DNA of 64,000 nt from positions 36,560-100,559 of the forward strand of contig PBPM01000107.1 in the NCBI GenBank assembly GCA_002724635.1, read 5' to 3'. Source of the DNA: Rhodospirillaceae bacterium (GTDB lineage Bacteria > Pseudomonadota > Alphaproteobacteria > UBA6615). Both the position numbers and the translations under genes were made by a program. The notes below the pieces were generated by a model. That model ran no database searches. It saw nothing but the letters and a program-made list of their open reading frames with translations, and had not been told where the DNA came from. Below are positions 1 through 9,464 of this stretch, one piece after another. How positions within the stretch are numbered: position 1 is the stretch's first letter; every line of letters starts with the position of its first letter.

Positions 1-926
1 CTGGCGATAACGCCCATTACGGCGCGCCAAAGAACCTGCGCGCGCCGGGTCGAATGCCCGGCGGGTCCTCCTCGGGGTCCGCGGCCGCACTCACGGCAAA
101 CATGTGCGACTTCACGCTTGGCTCCGACACGGGCGGCTCGGTGCGTATCCCGGCCTCGTTCTGCGGCCTTTACGGCATCCGCCCGACCCATGGTCGGGTT
201 GATCTGTCGAACGCCCATCCGATGGCGCCCTCCTTCGACACGGCGGGCTGGTTCGCCAACGATGCCGCACTCTTCCGCGCCATCGGGCCTGTCCTGCTCG
301 ACGACTCGGGCGTGTCCGGCGCAATCACCTGCATGCGGGTTCTCACCGACGCCTTTGATCGAGCGACCCCCGACGTGCGAGCCGCGCTAAAGTCAGTGCT
401 CGATGCCGCCGCCGCTGTGCTGCCGGACGCAGAGGCCGTTGAGGTCGCGGGCGACGAAACGCTGGATGTCTGGTGGGACGCTTTCCGAGTGCTTCAGGCC
501 GGCGAGGTTAAACAGACCAACGTCCCTTGGGCAACCGAACATAACGCCAATCTTGGCCCGGGCATCCGCGAACGCTTCGCCATGGCCGCCGACATCACCG
601 ACGAGGAAACGAACGCCGCCAATGCCGTGCGCGACCGGGTCCGCACACGCCTCGCGACTCTGGCCAAGCCCGGGACGATCCTGTGCCTGCCGACCGCGCC
701 GGTGATTGCGCCGCCGCTCGACGCAGGTGCCGACGATCTGGAGTTCTTCCGGGCTAACACCATGGCGCTGACTTGCATTTCGGGCCACACCAGCCTGCCC
801 CAGGTGACGGTGCCTGCCGCCGAGGTTGATGGCTGTCCGGTGGGCCTATCCTTCATCGGCTGGGCCGGCAGTGACGAGGTCCTGCTCGACCTCGCGGTCG
901 TGCTTCAGCCCCTCTGCACGCGCTAG
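1..926 (+). CDS. AMI1-like amidase (amidase signature family), 5' end outside window
   Basis: The reading frame is open from the first bases of the window, so this is the C-terminal part of a gene that begins upstream. It carries the Gly/Ser-rich amidase signature (PGGSSSGSAAAL) and then LGSDTGGSVRIPASFCGLYG, which supplies the cis-Ser and nucleophilic Ser of the Ser-cisSer-Lys triad; the Lys would lie outside the window. The preceding G-D-N-A-H-Y-G and following G-I-R-P-T-H-G-R-V resemble plant AMI1/indole-acetamide-hydrolase-type amidases. It should hydrolyse an amide to acid plus ammonia; the substrate is unknown. Two full-length paralogues lie at 31.6-34.0 kb. Confidence 0.88.
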   Translation, partial: GDNAHYGAPKNLRAPGRMPGGSSSGSAAALTANMCDFTLGSDTGGSVRIPASFCGLYGIRPTHGRVDLSNAHPMAPSFDTAGWFANDAALFRAIGPVLLDDSGVSGAITCMRVLTDAFDRATPDVRAALKSVLDAAAAVLPDAEAVEVAGDETLDVWWDAFRVLQAGEVKQTNVPWATEHNANLGPGIRERFAMAADITDEETNAANAVRDRVRTRLATLAKPGTILCLPTAPVIAPPLDAGADDLEFFRANTMALTCISGHTSLPQVTVPAAEVDGCPVGLSFIGWAGSDEVLLDLAVVLQPLCTR

Positions 927-930
927 CTCC

Positions 931-2091
931 ATGACGGTGAACGGCACCATCGAAATCCACGGCGACTGTGAACCGGGCTTCGTCGCCGTCCGCGATTCGT
1001 TAGCGCGCAACTTCTCTGAACATGATGAGATCGGCAGCGCCGTCGCCGTGTATCAGGACGGCGAGAAGGTCGTCGATATCTGGGGCGGACACATGGACAG
1101 CGCGCGCAGCAGGCTTTGGCGCGAGGACACGCTGTGCATTATGTACTCGATCGCTAAAAGCATGTGTGCGACGGCGTTGCACATCCTCGCCGACAGGCGA
1201 CAGGTCGATCTCGATGCGCCGGTCGCGACCTACTGGCCCGAGTTCGCGCAGAACGGTAAGGACGCTGTCCTAGTACGGCACATCATCTCCCACAATTGTG
1301 GGGTCTGCTTTGCCGATGCGACCGCGGCAGGCGATATCTACGACTATGATCGGATGATCGCCGCGCTCGAGGTTCAGGAACCCGCTTGGCCCGCGGGTTC
1401 GAGGGGCGCCTACAACACCGTCAACATCGGGTATCTGGCCGGCGAGGTCGTCCGCCGGGTCACCGGCACACCGATCCGGGACTTCATCCACCAGAACATC
1501 TGCAGGCCGCTTGGCGCTGACTACCAGATCGGTGTCAACGCCGACGACGTGGCGCGTATCGCCGACCTAGAGCCCAACCCGGCAGGCAGCGCCATGGCCG
1601 CTCAAGCCTCGAACGGCGAGACGCCGTTGTCGCGCGCCTGGCGACCCAACCCGAACCCTATGAATACAGACACCCAGAACAGCCTCGAGTTCCGTACGGC
1701 CGGCATCCCCTCTTTCGGCGGCTTTGGCGAGGCCCGCGCGATGGCTCGCATCTATGCCATGCTGGCCAATGGCGGCGAGATCGATGGCACACGCATCCTT
1801 TCCCGCGAGGCAGTCGCACGCGCCACCGAGACCCAGTGGACTGAGGCCGCCGACGGTATGACCGGACGGGCTATGCGTTATGCCATGGGCTATGCCAAGA
1901 ACCCGCCGGGTGGGACGGCCATGGGTCCCAACGAAAATGCCTTCGGTCATCTCGGTTCCGGCGGCGCGCGCGCCATCGCCGACCCCGACCGGAACCGCGC
2001 ATTATGCTTCGTCTCGAACCTCCACAGCGAGGGGTTCGGTGTGGGTGCACGCACCGAGGCGATCGTCGACGCCACATTCTCCGTTGCCTAG
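931..2091 (+). CDS. Serine hydrolase, beta-lactamase/EstB-like fold
   Basis: A 386-residue protein of the class C beta-lactamase/esterase (EstB) superfamily. The S-x-x-K motif is SIAK at residues 73-76, and the region Y-N-T-V-N-I-G-Y-L-A-G-E-V-V-R-R matches the conserved tyrosine/helix segment of EstB-type esterases. A C-terminal FGHLGSGG segment corresponds to the KTG-equivalent box (HxG). There is no obvious signal peptide, so a cytoplasmic esterase or amidase is more likely than a true beta-lactamase. The ATG at 931 follows the amidase stop by four bases, suggesting translational coupling and a shared substrate pathway. The substrate cannot be read from sequence. Confidence 0.85.
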   Translation: MTVNGTIEIHGDCEPGFVAVRDSLARNFSEHDEIGSAVAVYQDGEKVVDIWGGHMDSARSRLWREDTLCIMYSIAKSMCATALHILADRRQVDLDAPVATYWPEFAQNGKDAVLVRHIISHNCGVCFADATAAGDIYDYDRMIAALEVQEPAWPAGSRGAYNTVNIGYLAGEVVRRVTGTPIRDFIHQNICRPLGADYQIGVNADDVARIADLEPNPAGSAMAAQASNGETPLSRAWRPNPNPMNTDTQNSLEFRTAGIPSFGGFGEARAMARIYAMLANGGEIDGTRILSREAVARATETQWTEAADGMTGRAMRYAMGYAKNPPGGTAMGPNENAFGHLGSGGARAIADPDRNRALCFVSNLHSEGFGVGARTEAIVDATFSVA

Positions 2092-2288
2092 ATACCGTCT
2101 GTCGCCACCTTGACCGGGAATTTCAGCTCCTGCCGGCGGCGCATCCCGGACACCAGCCTCTTCGCCTACAGCGGCCTCGCGGCGATATCGGTAGCTGCGG
2201 TCGCACTGTCCCTGCCAAAACTCAGCGTGCATTTCGCCGATGATCCGAACATCGAACTACTGGTGCGGCGCTTGAAGCCCAAAGACAG

Positions 2289-3275
2289 TCAGCCGTCGTA
2301 ACAGCCCGCCAGCCGGGCACGCTGGCGCACCAGCCCCAGAACGATGTCGACCGCGGGAGTCGGCACATCCACGATGCGACCCAGCTCCTGAACCGAGGCG
2401 ACCAGAGCATCGATCTCCATTGGCCGGCCCAGTTCGAGGTCCTGCAGCATCGAGGTCTTGTGTTCACCCACATCACGTGCACCAGCGATTCGCTTATCCA
2501 CGTCGATCGCAAACTTGACACCCAGCGCCTCACCGACGGTCTGGGCCTCAACCATCACCGCGCGGACCACCGCACAGACATCCGAGTCGTCGATTATCTC
2601 GACCAGCGTACCCCCGGTCAGCGCCGAGATCGGGTTTAGCGAGACATTGCCCCAGAGCTTAACCCACATCTCATCGCGGATGCGCGGACGCACCGGGACC
2701 CGAAAGCCGGCATTCGAGAGTAGCGCCGCCAGCGCCTGCACCCGCTCGGTCTTCTCGCCCGACGGCTCGCCGAGGGTAAAACGGTTGCCGTATTCGTGAC
2801 GGATGACCCCGGGCTCTACGATCTCGGTGGCCGGGTAGACGACGCAACCGATCGCACGTTCCGGCCCGATCAGATCCCACTGCCGGTTCCCCGGATCGAC
2901 GGAAGCCACCCGTGTGTCCTCGAACGGGCCGCCCAGCTTGTAGAAATACCACCAGGGCACGCCGTTCTGGGCCGTCACCACCGCCGTCTCCGGCCCGAGC
3001 AGCGGCGCCATCCGGTCGGCCACCGCCGCCGCAGAATGGGCCTTGAGGGTAACGATCACGACATCCTGAGGCCCGGCCTTGGCCGGGTCGTCGGTGCAAT
3101 TGACCGTAACCAGCTTGTCGTCGGCATCCTCGCAGATCAGCCGCAAACCACTATCTCGCATCGCCGCAAGGTGCGGGCCCCGCGCGATACAGGTCACCTC
3201 CGCCTCGCCCGCCACCGCAAGCTCGACCGCCATGTAGCCACCGATGGCACCGGCCCCGAAGATGCATACCTTCAT
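2289..3275 (-). CDS. 2-dehydropantoate 2-reductase family protein (PanE/ApbA-like)
   Basis: A 328-residue NADPH-dependent reductase. The N-terminal Rossmann motif is FGAGAIGG (G7-x-G9-x-x-G12) and the C-terminal ApbA helical domain begins near residue 190 (K-L-W-G-N-V-S-L-N-P). Ketopantoate reductases convert 2-dehydropantoate to pantoate for CoA synthesis. Alphaproteobacteria often carry several catabolic paralogues, and this copy sits downstream of an acyl-CoA synthetase (7 bp gap, same strand), not near panB or panC. The exact substrate is therefore uncertain, and I leave the symbol empty. The start is the ATG at 3275. Confidence 0.85.
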   Translation of the reverse strand: MKVCIFGAGAIGGYMAVELAVAGEAEVTCIARGPHLAAMRDSGLRLICEDADDKLVTVNCTDDPAKAGPQDVVIVTLKAHSAAAVADRMAPLLGPETAVVTAQNGVPWWYFYKLGGPFEDTRVASVDPGNRQWDLIGPERAIGCVVYPATEIVEPGVIRHEYGNRFTLGEPSGEKTERVQALAALLSNAGFRVPVRPRIRDEMWVKLWGNVSLNPISALTGGTLVEIIDDSDVCAVVRAVMVEAQTVGEALGVKFAIDVDKRIAGARDVGEHKTSMLQDLELGRPMEIDALVASVQELGRIVDVPTPAVDIVLGLVRQRARLAGCYDG

Positions 3276-3282
3276 CGCGCAC

Positions 3283-4800
3283 CTACAGTCCGAGCTTCTC
3301 GTGCAGGCCGATACGCTGCAGCTTGCCCGTCGCGCCCTTAGGAATCTCTTCCAGAAATATCACCTTGCGCGGCACCTTGAAGTCGGCCAGATGCCCGGCT
3401 GCAAAATCCCGGACCGACGCCTCATCGGCCTCCGCGCCTTCCTTCAGGACGATCGCGGCGCCGACTTCCTCGCCGAGCTTGTCATGAGGATAGGCGAACG
3501 TCACCACTTGGTCGATCGCCGGATGATCCAGCAGGATCTCGTCAACCTCTCGCGGGCTGACCTTCTCGCCCCCACGGTTGATAATCTCCTTCAAGCGGCC
3601 GGTAAGGCTGAGATAGCCCTCGTCGTCGAACTGACCCTGATCGCCAGTGCGGAACCAGCCATCGATGAACGCTTCCACATTGGCCTTGTCGTTGGCCTCG
3701 TAGCCCGACGTCACATTTGGCCCTCGAATCACGATTTCGCCGATCTCGCCCTGAGCTAGGATGTTGCCGCCTTCATCCATTATGGCGACCTCCGGCCCGG
3801 CAGCGATGCCGACCGATCCCGGCTTACGCGCGGCCGGCGGTAGAGGGTTCGACGCCATCTGATGCGCCGCCTCTGTCATGCCGTAGGACTCGATTACCGG
3901 ACAACCGAATGTATCCTCGACCGCAGCCATCACCTGCGGTGGTAACGAGGACGAGGAGGACCGAATAAAACGCAGATTCATCGCCGCCACCGAGGCAGCG
4001 TTCCGGCTCGCCCGCGCGACGATCGCCTGGTGCATAGTAGGTACCGCCGTGTACCAGCTGGGCTGCGCATCCGCAAACCAGCGGAAGACCCGAAGTGCAT
4101 CGAAGCCGGGCGTGCAATATATGCTACCGCCACCGGCGAGGCTCGACAGGACGGCAGCAATCAGGCCGTGAATATGGAACAGCGGCATGATGTTTACGCA
4201 GCGATCGGCGGGCGTCAGAGCTAAGGTGGCGCCAATATGTTGCGCCGAGGCGCAAATATTGGCCTGACTCAGGGGTACGATCTTTGGGCGCGACGTAGTG
4301 CCCGAGGTGTGTAGCACCAGCGCGACGTCATCCGACTCCGTAAGCCTGGCAGAGGTAGACGCGCTTCCCGCCGGTGCGCCACCCTGAATTTCGAACGTCC
4401 CCGCCGGGGCGTCCGCAGGGACGGCAAGCTCCAGAATCGGCACATCCATCGACCGGGCCACCTCGATCGCAGGCGATTCGCTGCCCGCCTCGACGAAAAG
4501 GGCCTTCGCATTCAGATCCTCGAGGTAGAAACGGAACTCTTCGGCCCGGTAGGCCGGATTCAGCGGAGCTGTAGTCGCTCCCGCCGCTACCGCAACGAAG
4601 GCGGTCGCCATCTCAGGCCCGTTGGGCATCACGATGGCCACCCTGTCGTTGCGTGCGACACCCAAGGCGTTCATGTCGGCGACCGTCCTGGTCACCAGCG
4701 CCCGCAGGCCGCCATAGGTCATGGGCTTACGGTCCGGTGCCGCGATCGCGACATCTTCCTCTGCACCCGATTCAATTAGCTCCCTGACAGTCGTCGCCAT
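3283..4800 (-). CDS. AMP-dependent acyl-CoA synthetase/ligase (ANL superfamily)
   Basis: About 505 residues of the adenylate-forming superfamily. The P-loop-like A3 motif reads LHTSGTTSRPKIVPLS, A5 reads ESYGMTEAAHQM, and A7/A8 read WFRTGDQGQFDDEGYLSLTGR. The C-terminal catalytic lysine segment is PKGATGKLQR. It should activate a carboxylic acid to its acyl-AMP and then acyl-CoA. I chose the ATG at 4800 because a GGGGA Shine-Dalgarno lies about 6 bases upstream; an in-frame ATG at 4833 and a GTG at 4842 would add 11-14 residues. It probably forms an operon with the downstream ketopantoate-reductase-like gene. The specific acid is unknown. Confidence 0.88.
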   Translation of the reverse strand: MATTVRELIESGAEEDVAIAAPDRKPMTYGGLRALVTRTVADMNALGVARNDRVAIVMPNGPEMATAFVAVAAGATTAPLNPAYRAEEFRFYLEDLNAKALFVEAGSESPAIEVARSMDVPILELAVPADAPAGTFEIQGGAPAGSASTSARLTESDDVALVLHTSGTTSRPKIVPLSQANICASAQHIGATLALTPADRCVNIMPLFHIHGLIAAVLSSLAGGGSIYCTPGFDALRVFRWFADAQPSWYTAVPTMHQAIVARASRNAASVAAMNLRFIRSSSSSLPPQVMAAVEDTFGCPVIESYGMTEAAHQMASNPLPPAARKPGSVGIAAGPEVAIMDEGGNILAQGEIGEIVIRGPNVTSGYEANDKANVEAFIDGWFRTGDQGQFDDEGYLSLTGRLKEIINRGGEKVSPREVDEILLDHPAIDQVVTFAYPHDKLGEEVGAAIVLKEGAEADEASVRDFAAGHLADFKVPRKVIFLEEIPKGATGKLQRIGLHEKLGL

Positions 4801-5080
4801 CTGCTTCCCCGCGTTCGGACTTCGCGATGCCATGAGCAGCACCGTGCGTCATCTTGAATACGCGATCGTGGGCACCCACCGCAATCCACGGCACAACTCG
4901 GAACAGGTTTTGAAGGACCAAAGCCGCCTAAACAAGGCTATCAACGGTCGACGCATCGACCTTGAAAAGGGTGATTTCGTTCGGCAGGAAGATAACCTGT
5001 TCTGGCACCAAAAAAGAATAGGCCTGCCTTCGCCGCGGCCGGTCGGAGATCGATCCCGACTGGCATAAATACACGCCACG
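4801..5080. other. Intergenic spacer, no gene seen
   Basis: About 280 bases lie between the acyl-CoA synthetase start and the phaR stop. A minus-strand frame across most of it is Arg/Ser-rich, has no recognisable domain and no good ribosome-binding site, so I do not call it. It probably holds the promoter of the acyl-CoA synthetase operon. Confidence 0.5.
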
Positions 5081-5671
5081 TCAGCGTGACATCTCGTCGA
5101 GCTGCTTACGCAGATTTTCGATCTGGGTCTTCAGATCGTCGAGCTTGCCATCATTACTAGCCTTGTCCGGCGTAGCGCCCGAGAAACCCTCGGTCCCCTC
5201 GCCGCCACCCGCCCCATAGGGGGCAAACATCTGAAACGCACGCTCGAACATTGCTATGTTCTGGCGGCCCAGTTCTTCCCATTGCGCAAACGGGTTCATG
5301 GAATGACCGATCGCGCCCTTCATATATTCGCGCATGCGATCCTGGTTCTGCGAGAAGGCGTCCATAGAGGCCTCGAGATAGTTCGGTACCATCGTCTGCA
5401 GGCTGTCACCGTAGAACTGGATCAGCTGGCGGAGGAAGCTAACCGGCAGGAGGTTATGCCCTTTGCTCTCTTCCTCGAAGATGATCTGGGTCAGGACCGA
5501 ACGGGTGATGTTCTCGCCCGACCTCGCATCGACCACCTCAAAATTGGTACCCGCCTTTACCATTTCCGCCAAATCGTCGAGAGTCACATACTTACTCGTC
5601 GCCGTGTTGTAGAGGCGCCGGTTGGCGTACTTCTTAATGATGATTGGATCGGTCTTGTCGGGATCGGCCAT
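5081..5671 (-). CDS. phaR: Polyhydroxyalkanoate synthesis repressor PhaR
   Basis: A 196-residue protein with the hallmark N-terminal PHB/PHA accumulation regulator DNA-binding domain (IIKKYANRRLYNTATSKYVT, then D-D-L-A-E-M-V-K). The middle PHB-accumulation domain (S-V-L-T-Q-I-I-F-E-E-E) and a C-terminal coiled coil (L-K-T-Q-I-E-N-L-R-K-Q-L-D-E-M) follow. PhaR binds nascent PHA granules and represses phasin and other PHA genes until polymer accumulates. It is divergent from the PhaE-like/PhaC-like pair, so the 160-base spacer probably contains its operator, including for autoregulation. Confidence 0.93.
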   Translation of the reverse strand: MADPDKTDPIIIKKYANRRLYNTATSKYVTLDDLAEMVKAGTNFEVVDARSGENITRSVLTQIIFEEESKGHNLLPVSFLRQLIQFYGDSLQTMVPNYLEASMDAFSQNQDRMREYMKGAIGHSMNPFAQWEELGRQNIAMFERAFQMFAPYGAGGGEGTEGFSGATPDKASNDGKLDDLKTQIENLRKQLDEMSR

Positions 5672-5831
5672 GGCTTACGGCACCGCAATGTTTGCATGGG
5701 GAGAATTTTAGTTTAGCAGAAACCGAAATTATATTGCACCGCAGCGTATGACGAATGAAATGCGACTCCGGGGCGGGACGGGCGACGACCGGGTAGCGAT
5801 TCCGGGAAACCCAAGGCTATAGTCCAACATC
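5672..5831. promoter_or_regulatory. Divergent promoter region phaR / phaE-like-phaC
   Basis: This is the 160-base spacer between divergently transcribed phaR and the PHA synthase pair. It contains an AT-rich stretch around 5701-5745 that stands out from the GC-rich surroundings. PhaR is known to bind TGCA-type sites upstream of itself and phasin genes. I infer that this spacer is the regulatory region but cannot define an operator with confidence. Confidence 0.4.
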
Positions 5832-6272
5832 ATGAGCAACCAGCCGGACTTCACCACCCTCGCGCGCCAGTATCTCGACCTGTGGGAGGACCAACTCACG
5901 GCGATGGCGGCTAACCCGGACCTAGCCGAACAAACCGCGCGTTTCTTCGACACGATGCAACAGCTCGGCGCGATTGCGAACCCAATGGCCGTTCCCGGTC
6001 TAGCTGCGATGATGGCGCAGATGACGGGGCCCTTCGGCTCCCCCGCAAGCTCAACAACGGATCAATCCGATGGCCCCTCCGACCAACCCGCCGCCGCGGC
6101 TGGGACCGCGGCCGCTACCGCTACACATACTGACCGCGATCAACAGCTGGTCGAGCTCACGCGACGTCTTGCCGATGTTGAGGAACGACTCCGTCTCTTG
6201 GAATCCGGACATCGCGCCGCGCGCGGAAAGGCTACAAAAAAGCCTGCCGCCACAAAGCGCAAGCGGACTTGA
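5832..6272 (+). CDS. PhaE-like small PHA synthase partner
   Basis: A 146-residue protein. The N-terminal part (D-F-T-T-L-A-R-Q-Y-L-D-L-W-E-D-Q-L-T-A-M) is helical and resembles the start of PhaE-like or phasin-like proteins. It is followed by an Ala/Ser/Thr-rich linker, a heptad coiled coil ([17 protein letters not shown], about residues 108-124) and a Lys/Arg-rich tail. It lies directly before a PhaC-like synthase, matching the class III PhaE/PhaC arrangement, and I infer that it is the accessory subunit. Its last 203 bases overlap the synthase gene out of frame. The function is inferred from position and architecture, not from a catalytic motif. Confidence 0.65.
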   Translation: MSNQPDFTTLARQYLDLWEDQLTAMAANPDLAEQTARFFDTMQQLGAIANPMAVPGLAAMMAQMTGPFGSPASSTTDQSDGPSDQPAAAAGTAAATATHTDRDQQLVELTRRLADVEERLRLLESGHRAARGKATKKPAATKRKRT

Positions 6273-7305
6273 CCCTTTCACCGTTGCCGTGGAAGGCGAG
6301 ATCGCGGCCCGGCTTGCCGCCTTCTCGACCGGCGTCGACATCTATCGCCACCATCCCTATCGAAGACGCCTAGGAGACCCGCCCACGCTTTGGGAGTCGG
6401 GTGCCACGCGCCTGATCGACTATGGCCCCGCGGATGGCCGTTCCGTCCTATTTGTGCCGTCGCTGATTAACCGAGCTTATATCCTCGACCTGTCGGAACG
6501 CCGCAGCCTGATGCGCTGGATGGCCGGCGAGACCGGGCTGCGCCCTCTGCTCGTCGACTGGCGTGCGCCGGGGCCCGACGAACGAAAGTTTGATCTCACG
6601 GCCTATATCTTGGGGCCGCTTGCCGGCGCGCTGGGCGCTGCTCGGGACGCCGCCGGCGGCCCGGTCCCCGTGGTCGGCTACTGTATGGGTGGCTTGCTTG
6701 CGCTGGCGCTTGCTGCCAGCCGCCCCGCGGACGTGTCGGCCCTAGGCCTTCTGGCCACGCCGTGGAACTTCCACGGCGAGCAGGTAGGGCAGGCCCGGGC
6801 GCTGGCGCGTGCAGTCGAGGCCACATCTCCCCTGCTCGAGGCCTATGGCGAGCTGCCGGTCGACGTCATCCAGTCCATGTTCTCGGCGCTCGATCCGTTC
6901 CTCGTGACGCGCAAGTTCATCGGGTTCGCCGCGGCTAAGACCAACAGCAAGGCAGCGGAGGATTTCGTGGCGGTCGAGGATTGGCTAAATGACGGTGTCC
7001 CACTGTCCGGCCCAGTAGCGCGGGAATGCATGGGTGGCTGGTACGGCCGCAACACGCCACATCGCGGCTTATGGGAGATCGCCGGGCAACCCGTCCGGCC
7101 GGAGACGATCGAGATTCCGGCCCGCGTCCTGATACCCGTGAAAGACCGAATTGTCCCGCCCGTCTCGGCGCAAGCACTGGCGGAAAAGCTGCCCAACGCC
7201 GAGGCCGACACCCCACCGCTCGGTCATATTGGCATGGTCGCCGGCTCGCGGGCCAAGTCGCTGGTCTGGGAACCCCTCGCAGACTGGCTGTCGGCTGTTT
7301 CGTGA
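6070..7305 (+). CDS. phaC: PhaC-like polyhydroxyalkanoate synthase (class III-like alpha/beta hydrolase fold)
   Basis: About 411 residues. The PHA-synthase lipase-like box is GYCMGG with nucleophile Cys205. The [13 protein letters not shown] segment is typical of PhaC, and the C-terminal KDRIVPP (Asp) and GHIGM (His) complete the triad. It should polymerise (R)-3-hydroxyacyl-CoA into PHA at granule surfaces. I place the start at 6070 because residues 10-60 ([20 protein letters not shown] and onward) look like the conserved N-terminus of this subfamily; a later GTG at 6289 is the alternative. With the early start it overlaps the PhaE-like gene by 203 bases. phaA and phaB follow. Confidence 0.78.
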   Translation: MAPPTNPPPRLGPRPLPLHILTAINSWSSSRDVLPMLRNDSVSWNPDIAPRAERLQKSLPPQSASGLDPFTVAVEGEIAARLAAFSTGVDIYRHHPYRRRLGDPPTLWESGATRLIDYGPADGRSVLFVPSLINRAYILDLSERRSLMRWMAGETGLRPLLVDWRAPGPDERKFDLTAYILGPLAGALGAARDAAGGPVPVVGYCMGGLLALALAASRPADVSALGLLATPWNFHGEQVGQARALARAVEATSPLLEAYGELPVDVIQSMFSALDPFLVTRKFIGFAAAKTNSKAAEDFVAVEDWLNDGVPLSGPVARECMGGWYGRNTPHRGLWEIAGQPVRPETIEIPARVLIPVKDRIVPPVSAQALAEKLPNAEADTPPLGHIGMVAGSRAKSLVWEPLADWLSAVS

Positions 7306-7413
7306 CGGCTGTTGTCTGGACTCCGCCCTCCACGCGGTCTATATCCCACCAAGACTGAAAACAGCGGAAAACGGCGGGGTTGTGCAGTGCGCAACGCCAC
7401 GTGCCGCGGACAC

Positions 7414-7422
7414 AAGGAGGAG
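7414..7422 (+). promoter_or_regulatory. Strong ribosome-binding site of phaA
   Basis: AAGGAGGAG sits 7 bases before the ATG at 7430. It fixes the thiolase start, although the frame is open upstream to 7151. It is one of the strongest Shine-Dalgarno sequences in the window, consistent with high expression of phaA. Confidence 0.8.
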
Positions 7423-7429
7423 AAATAAG

Positions 7430-8605
7430 ATGTCGGATGTCGTAATCGCAGGCGCCGCCCGCACGCCTATCGGCGCATTCAACGGTTCGCTTTCTGCCCT
7501 CAGCGCAGCGGAGCTTGGTACCGTCGCCATCGCGAACGCACTCGAACGCGCCGGCGTTCCAGCCGCGGACGTGGACGAGGTCGTGATGGGTCAGGTCCTG
7601 ACGGCCGCGACGGGCATGAACCCGGCCCGCCAGGCTCTGCTTGCCGCCGACATTCCTGAGGACCGCACAGCCTATCTGGTCAATCAGGTTTGTGGCTCGG
7701 GCCTGCGTGCCGTCGCTCAGGGGTTTCAGGCGATCAAGCTCGGCGAGGCCAACGTGGTCGTAGCAGGCGGCCAGGAGAGCATGAGCCAGTCGCCGCATGC
7801 CTCGCTCATGCGCAACGGCACCAAGATGGGCGACGTCAAGTTCGTCGACACGATGATCAATGACGGCCTCTGGTGTTCGCTGATGGGCTATCATATGGGC
7901 ACCACGGCCGAGAATGTCGCAGAGAAGTGGCAGATCACTCGCGATGAGCAAGACGCGTTCGCCGCCGGTTCCCAGCAGAAGGCTGAGGCGGCTCAGAATG
8001 CCGGCCGCTTTGCCGACGAGATTACACCGGTCGCGATCAAGACTCGCAAGGGCGACATCGTCGTAGACACCGACGAGTATCCGCGTCACGGAACCACCAC
8101 CGAGGCCCTCGGTAAGCTACGTCCCGCCTTCTCCAAGGAGGGCACGGTCACGGCGGGCAACGCTTCGGGCATCAACGACGGCAGCGCCGCGACGGTCCTG
8201 ATGAGTTCCGGCGAGGCCACCAAGCGCGGGATAACGCCGCTCGCACGCATTGCTTCTTGGGCGACGGCGGGCGTCGATCCGGCCGTCATGGGTGCCGGCC
8301 CGATCCCGGCCAGCCGCAAGGCGCTAGAGCGCGCAGGCTGGAGAGTCGACGATGTCGAGCTGGTCGAGGCCAATGAGGCCTTCGCCGCCCAAGCCATCGC
8401 GGTCAACCGCGACATGGGCTGGGATCCGGAGATCGTCAACGTCAACGGCGGCGCTATAGCCATCGGCCACCCGATCGGCGCCTCGGGCGCGCGGGTTCTG
8501 ATTACGCTGCTGCACGAGATGCAGAAACGCGACGCCAAGAAGGGACTTACGACGCTTTGCATCGGCGGCGGTATGGGCATCGCACTCTGCGTAGAGCGCG
8601 ACTAG
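7430..8605 (+). CDS. phaA: Acetyl-CoA C-acetyltransferase (beta-ketothiolase PhaA)
   Basis: A 391-residue thiolase that condenses two acetyl-CoA to acetoacetyl-CoA. The acyl-accepting Cys88 lies in [11 protein letters not shown]. The C-terminal [17 protein letters not shown] and CIGGGMG boxes carry the catalytic His and second Cys. The length matches biosynthetic thiolases. It lies between the PHA synthase and acetoacetyl-CoA reductase, so its role in PHA precursor supply is strongly supported. Confidence 0.95.
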   Translation: MSDVVIAGAARTPIGAFNGSLSALSAAELGTVAIANALERAGVPAADVDEVVMGQVLTAATGMNPARQALLAADIPEDRTAYLVNQVCGSGLRAVAQGFQAIKLGEANVVVAGGQESMSQSPHASLMRNGTKMGDVKFVDTMINDGLWCSLMGYHMGTTAENVAEKWQITRDEQDAFAAGSQQKAEAAQNAGRFADEITPVAIKTRKGDIVVDTDEYPRHGTTTEALGKLRPAFSKEGTVTAGNASGINDGSAATVLMSSGEATKRGITPLARIASWATAGVDPAVMGAGPIPASRKALERAGWRVDDVELVEANEAFAAQAIAVNRDMGWDPEIVNVNGGAIAIGHPIGASGARVLITLLHEMQKRDAKKGLTTLCIGGGMGIALCVERD

Positions 8606-8698
8606 CCGAAGCATTCATCGGGGAACGCATTCTTCATCTCGGAACGCAAAAGAGCACCGTCTCCAAGCGCTGGGGTTCCGCAACACCGGGAGAGTAAG

Positions 8699-9421
8699 AT
8701 GGGTCGAGTAGCACTGGTAACCGGCGGCACGCGAGGCATCGGCGCCGCCATCTCAATCGCACTGAAGAATGCGGGCCGCAATGTCGTGGCAAACTACGCC
8801 GGCAACGATCACGCCGCGCGCGAGTTCGAGGAGAATACCAGAATCGCGGTTATGAAGTTCGACGTCTCGGATTTCGATGCGGTCGCCGCGGCCGCCGCTG
8901 AGATCGAGAAGGAAATGGGGCCGATTGAGATCCTTGTTAACAACGCCGGTATCACTCGTGACACCACCATGCACCGAATGAGCTTCGAGCATTGGAAAGA
9001 GGTTATCGACACCAACCTGTCGGGCGTCTTCAACTGCTCGCGCGCCGTCATTGAGGGCATGCGCGAGCGCAGCTTCGGCCGGATCGTGAACATTGGCTCG
9101 ATCAACGGCCAAGCCGGCCAGTACGGCCAGGTCAACTACGCCGCCACCAAGTCGGGCATCCACGGCTTCACCAAGGCACTGGCCCAAGAGGGTGCGGCCA
9201 AGAACATCACTGTCAACGCTATCGCACCGGGCTATGTGGATACCGACATGGTGCGCGCCGTGCCAACGGACGTGCTCGAGAAGATCGTCGCCCGCATTCC
9301 CGTTGGCCGCCTAGGCAAGGCGGACGACATCGCCCGCGGCGTCCTCTTCCTCACCGCAGACAATGCGGACTTCATCACCGGGTCGACCCTGTCGATCAAC
9401 GGTGGCCAGCATATGTACTAG
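8699..9421 (+). CDS. phaB: Acetoacetyl-CoA reductase PhaB (SDR family)
   Basis: A 240-residue short-chain dehydrogenase with the TGGTRGIG cofactor motif, NNAG box and catalytic Y-x-x-x-K (YAATK, about residue 150). The R-D-T-T-M-H-R-M segment after the NNAG box is characteristic of NADPH-dependent acetoacetyl-CoA reductases. It makes (R)-3-hydroxybutyryl-CoA for the PHA synthase. It follows phaA by 93 bases on the same strand, completing a phaR/phaE-like/phaC/phaA/phaB locus. Confidence 0.95.
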   Translation: MGRVALVTGGTRGIGAAISIALKNAGRNVVANYAGNDHAAREFEENTRIAVMKFDVSDFDAVAAAAAEIEKEMGPIEILVNNAGITRDTTMHRMSFEHWKEVIDTNLSGVFNCSRAVIEGMRERSFGRIVNIGSINGQAGQYGQVNYAATKSGIHGFTKALAQEGAAKNITVNAIAPGYVDTDMVRAVPTDVLEKIVARIPVGRLGKADDIARGVLFLTADNADFITGSTLSINGGQHMY

Positions 9422-9464
9422 ACGAGACCGCTGTTATGCGCCCAATGACAACCCGAGCCGCCCA

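Noticed and set aside
1-926. Leftmost amidase as a truncated pseudogene
   Set aside because: The frame is open to the window edge with conserved sequence; the missing part is simply outside the window.
2110-2301. Plus-strand 63-codon frame between the beta-lactamase-fold gene and panE-like gene
   Set aside because: No domain, no ribosome-binding site, and it runs into the 3' end of the opposite gene.
4849-5079. Minus-strand 76-codon frame in the acyl-CoA synthetase/phaR spacer
   Set aside because: Arg/Ser-rich composition and no family resemblance; it looks like a chance frame.
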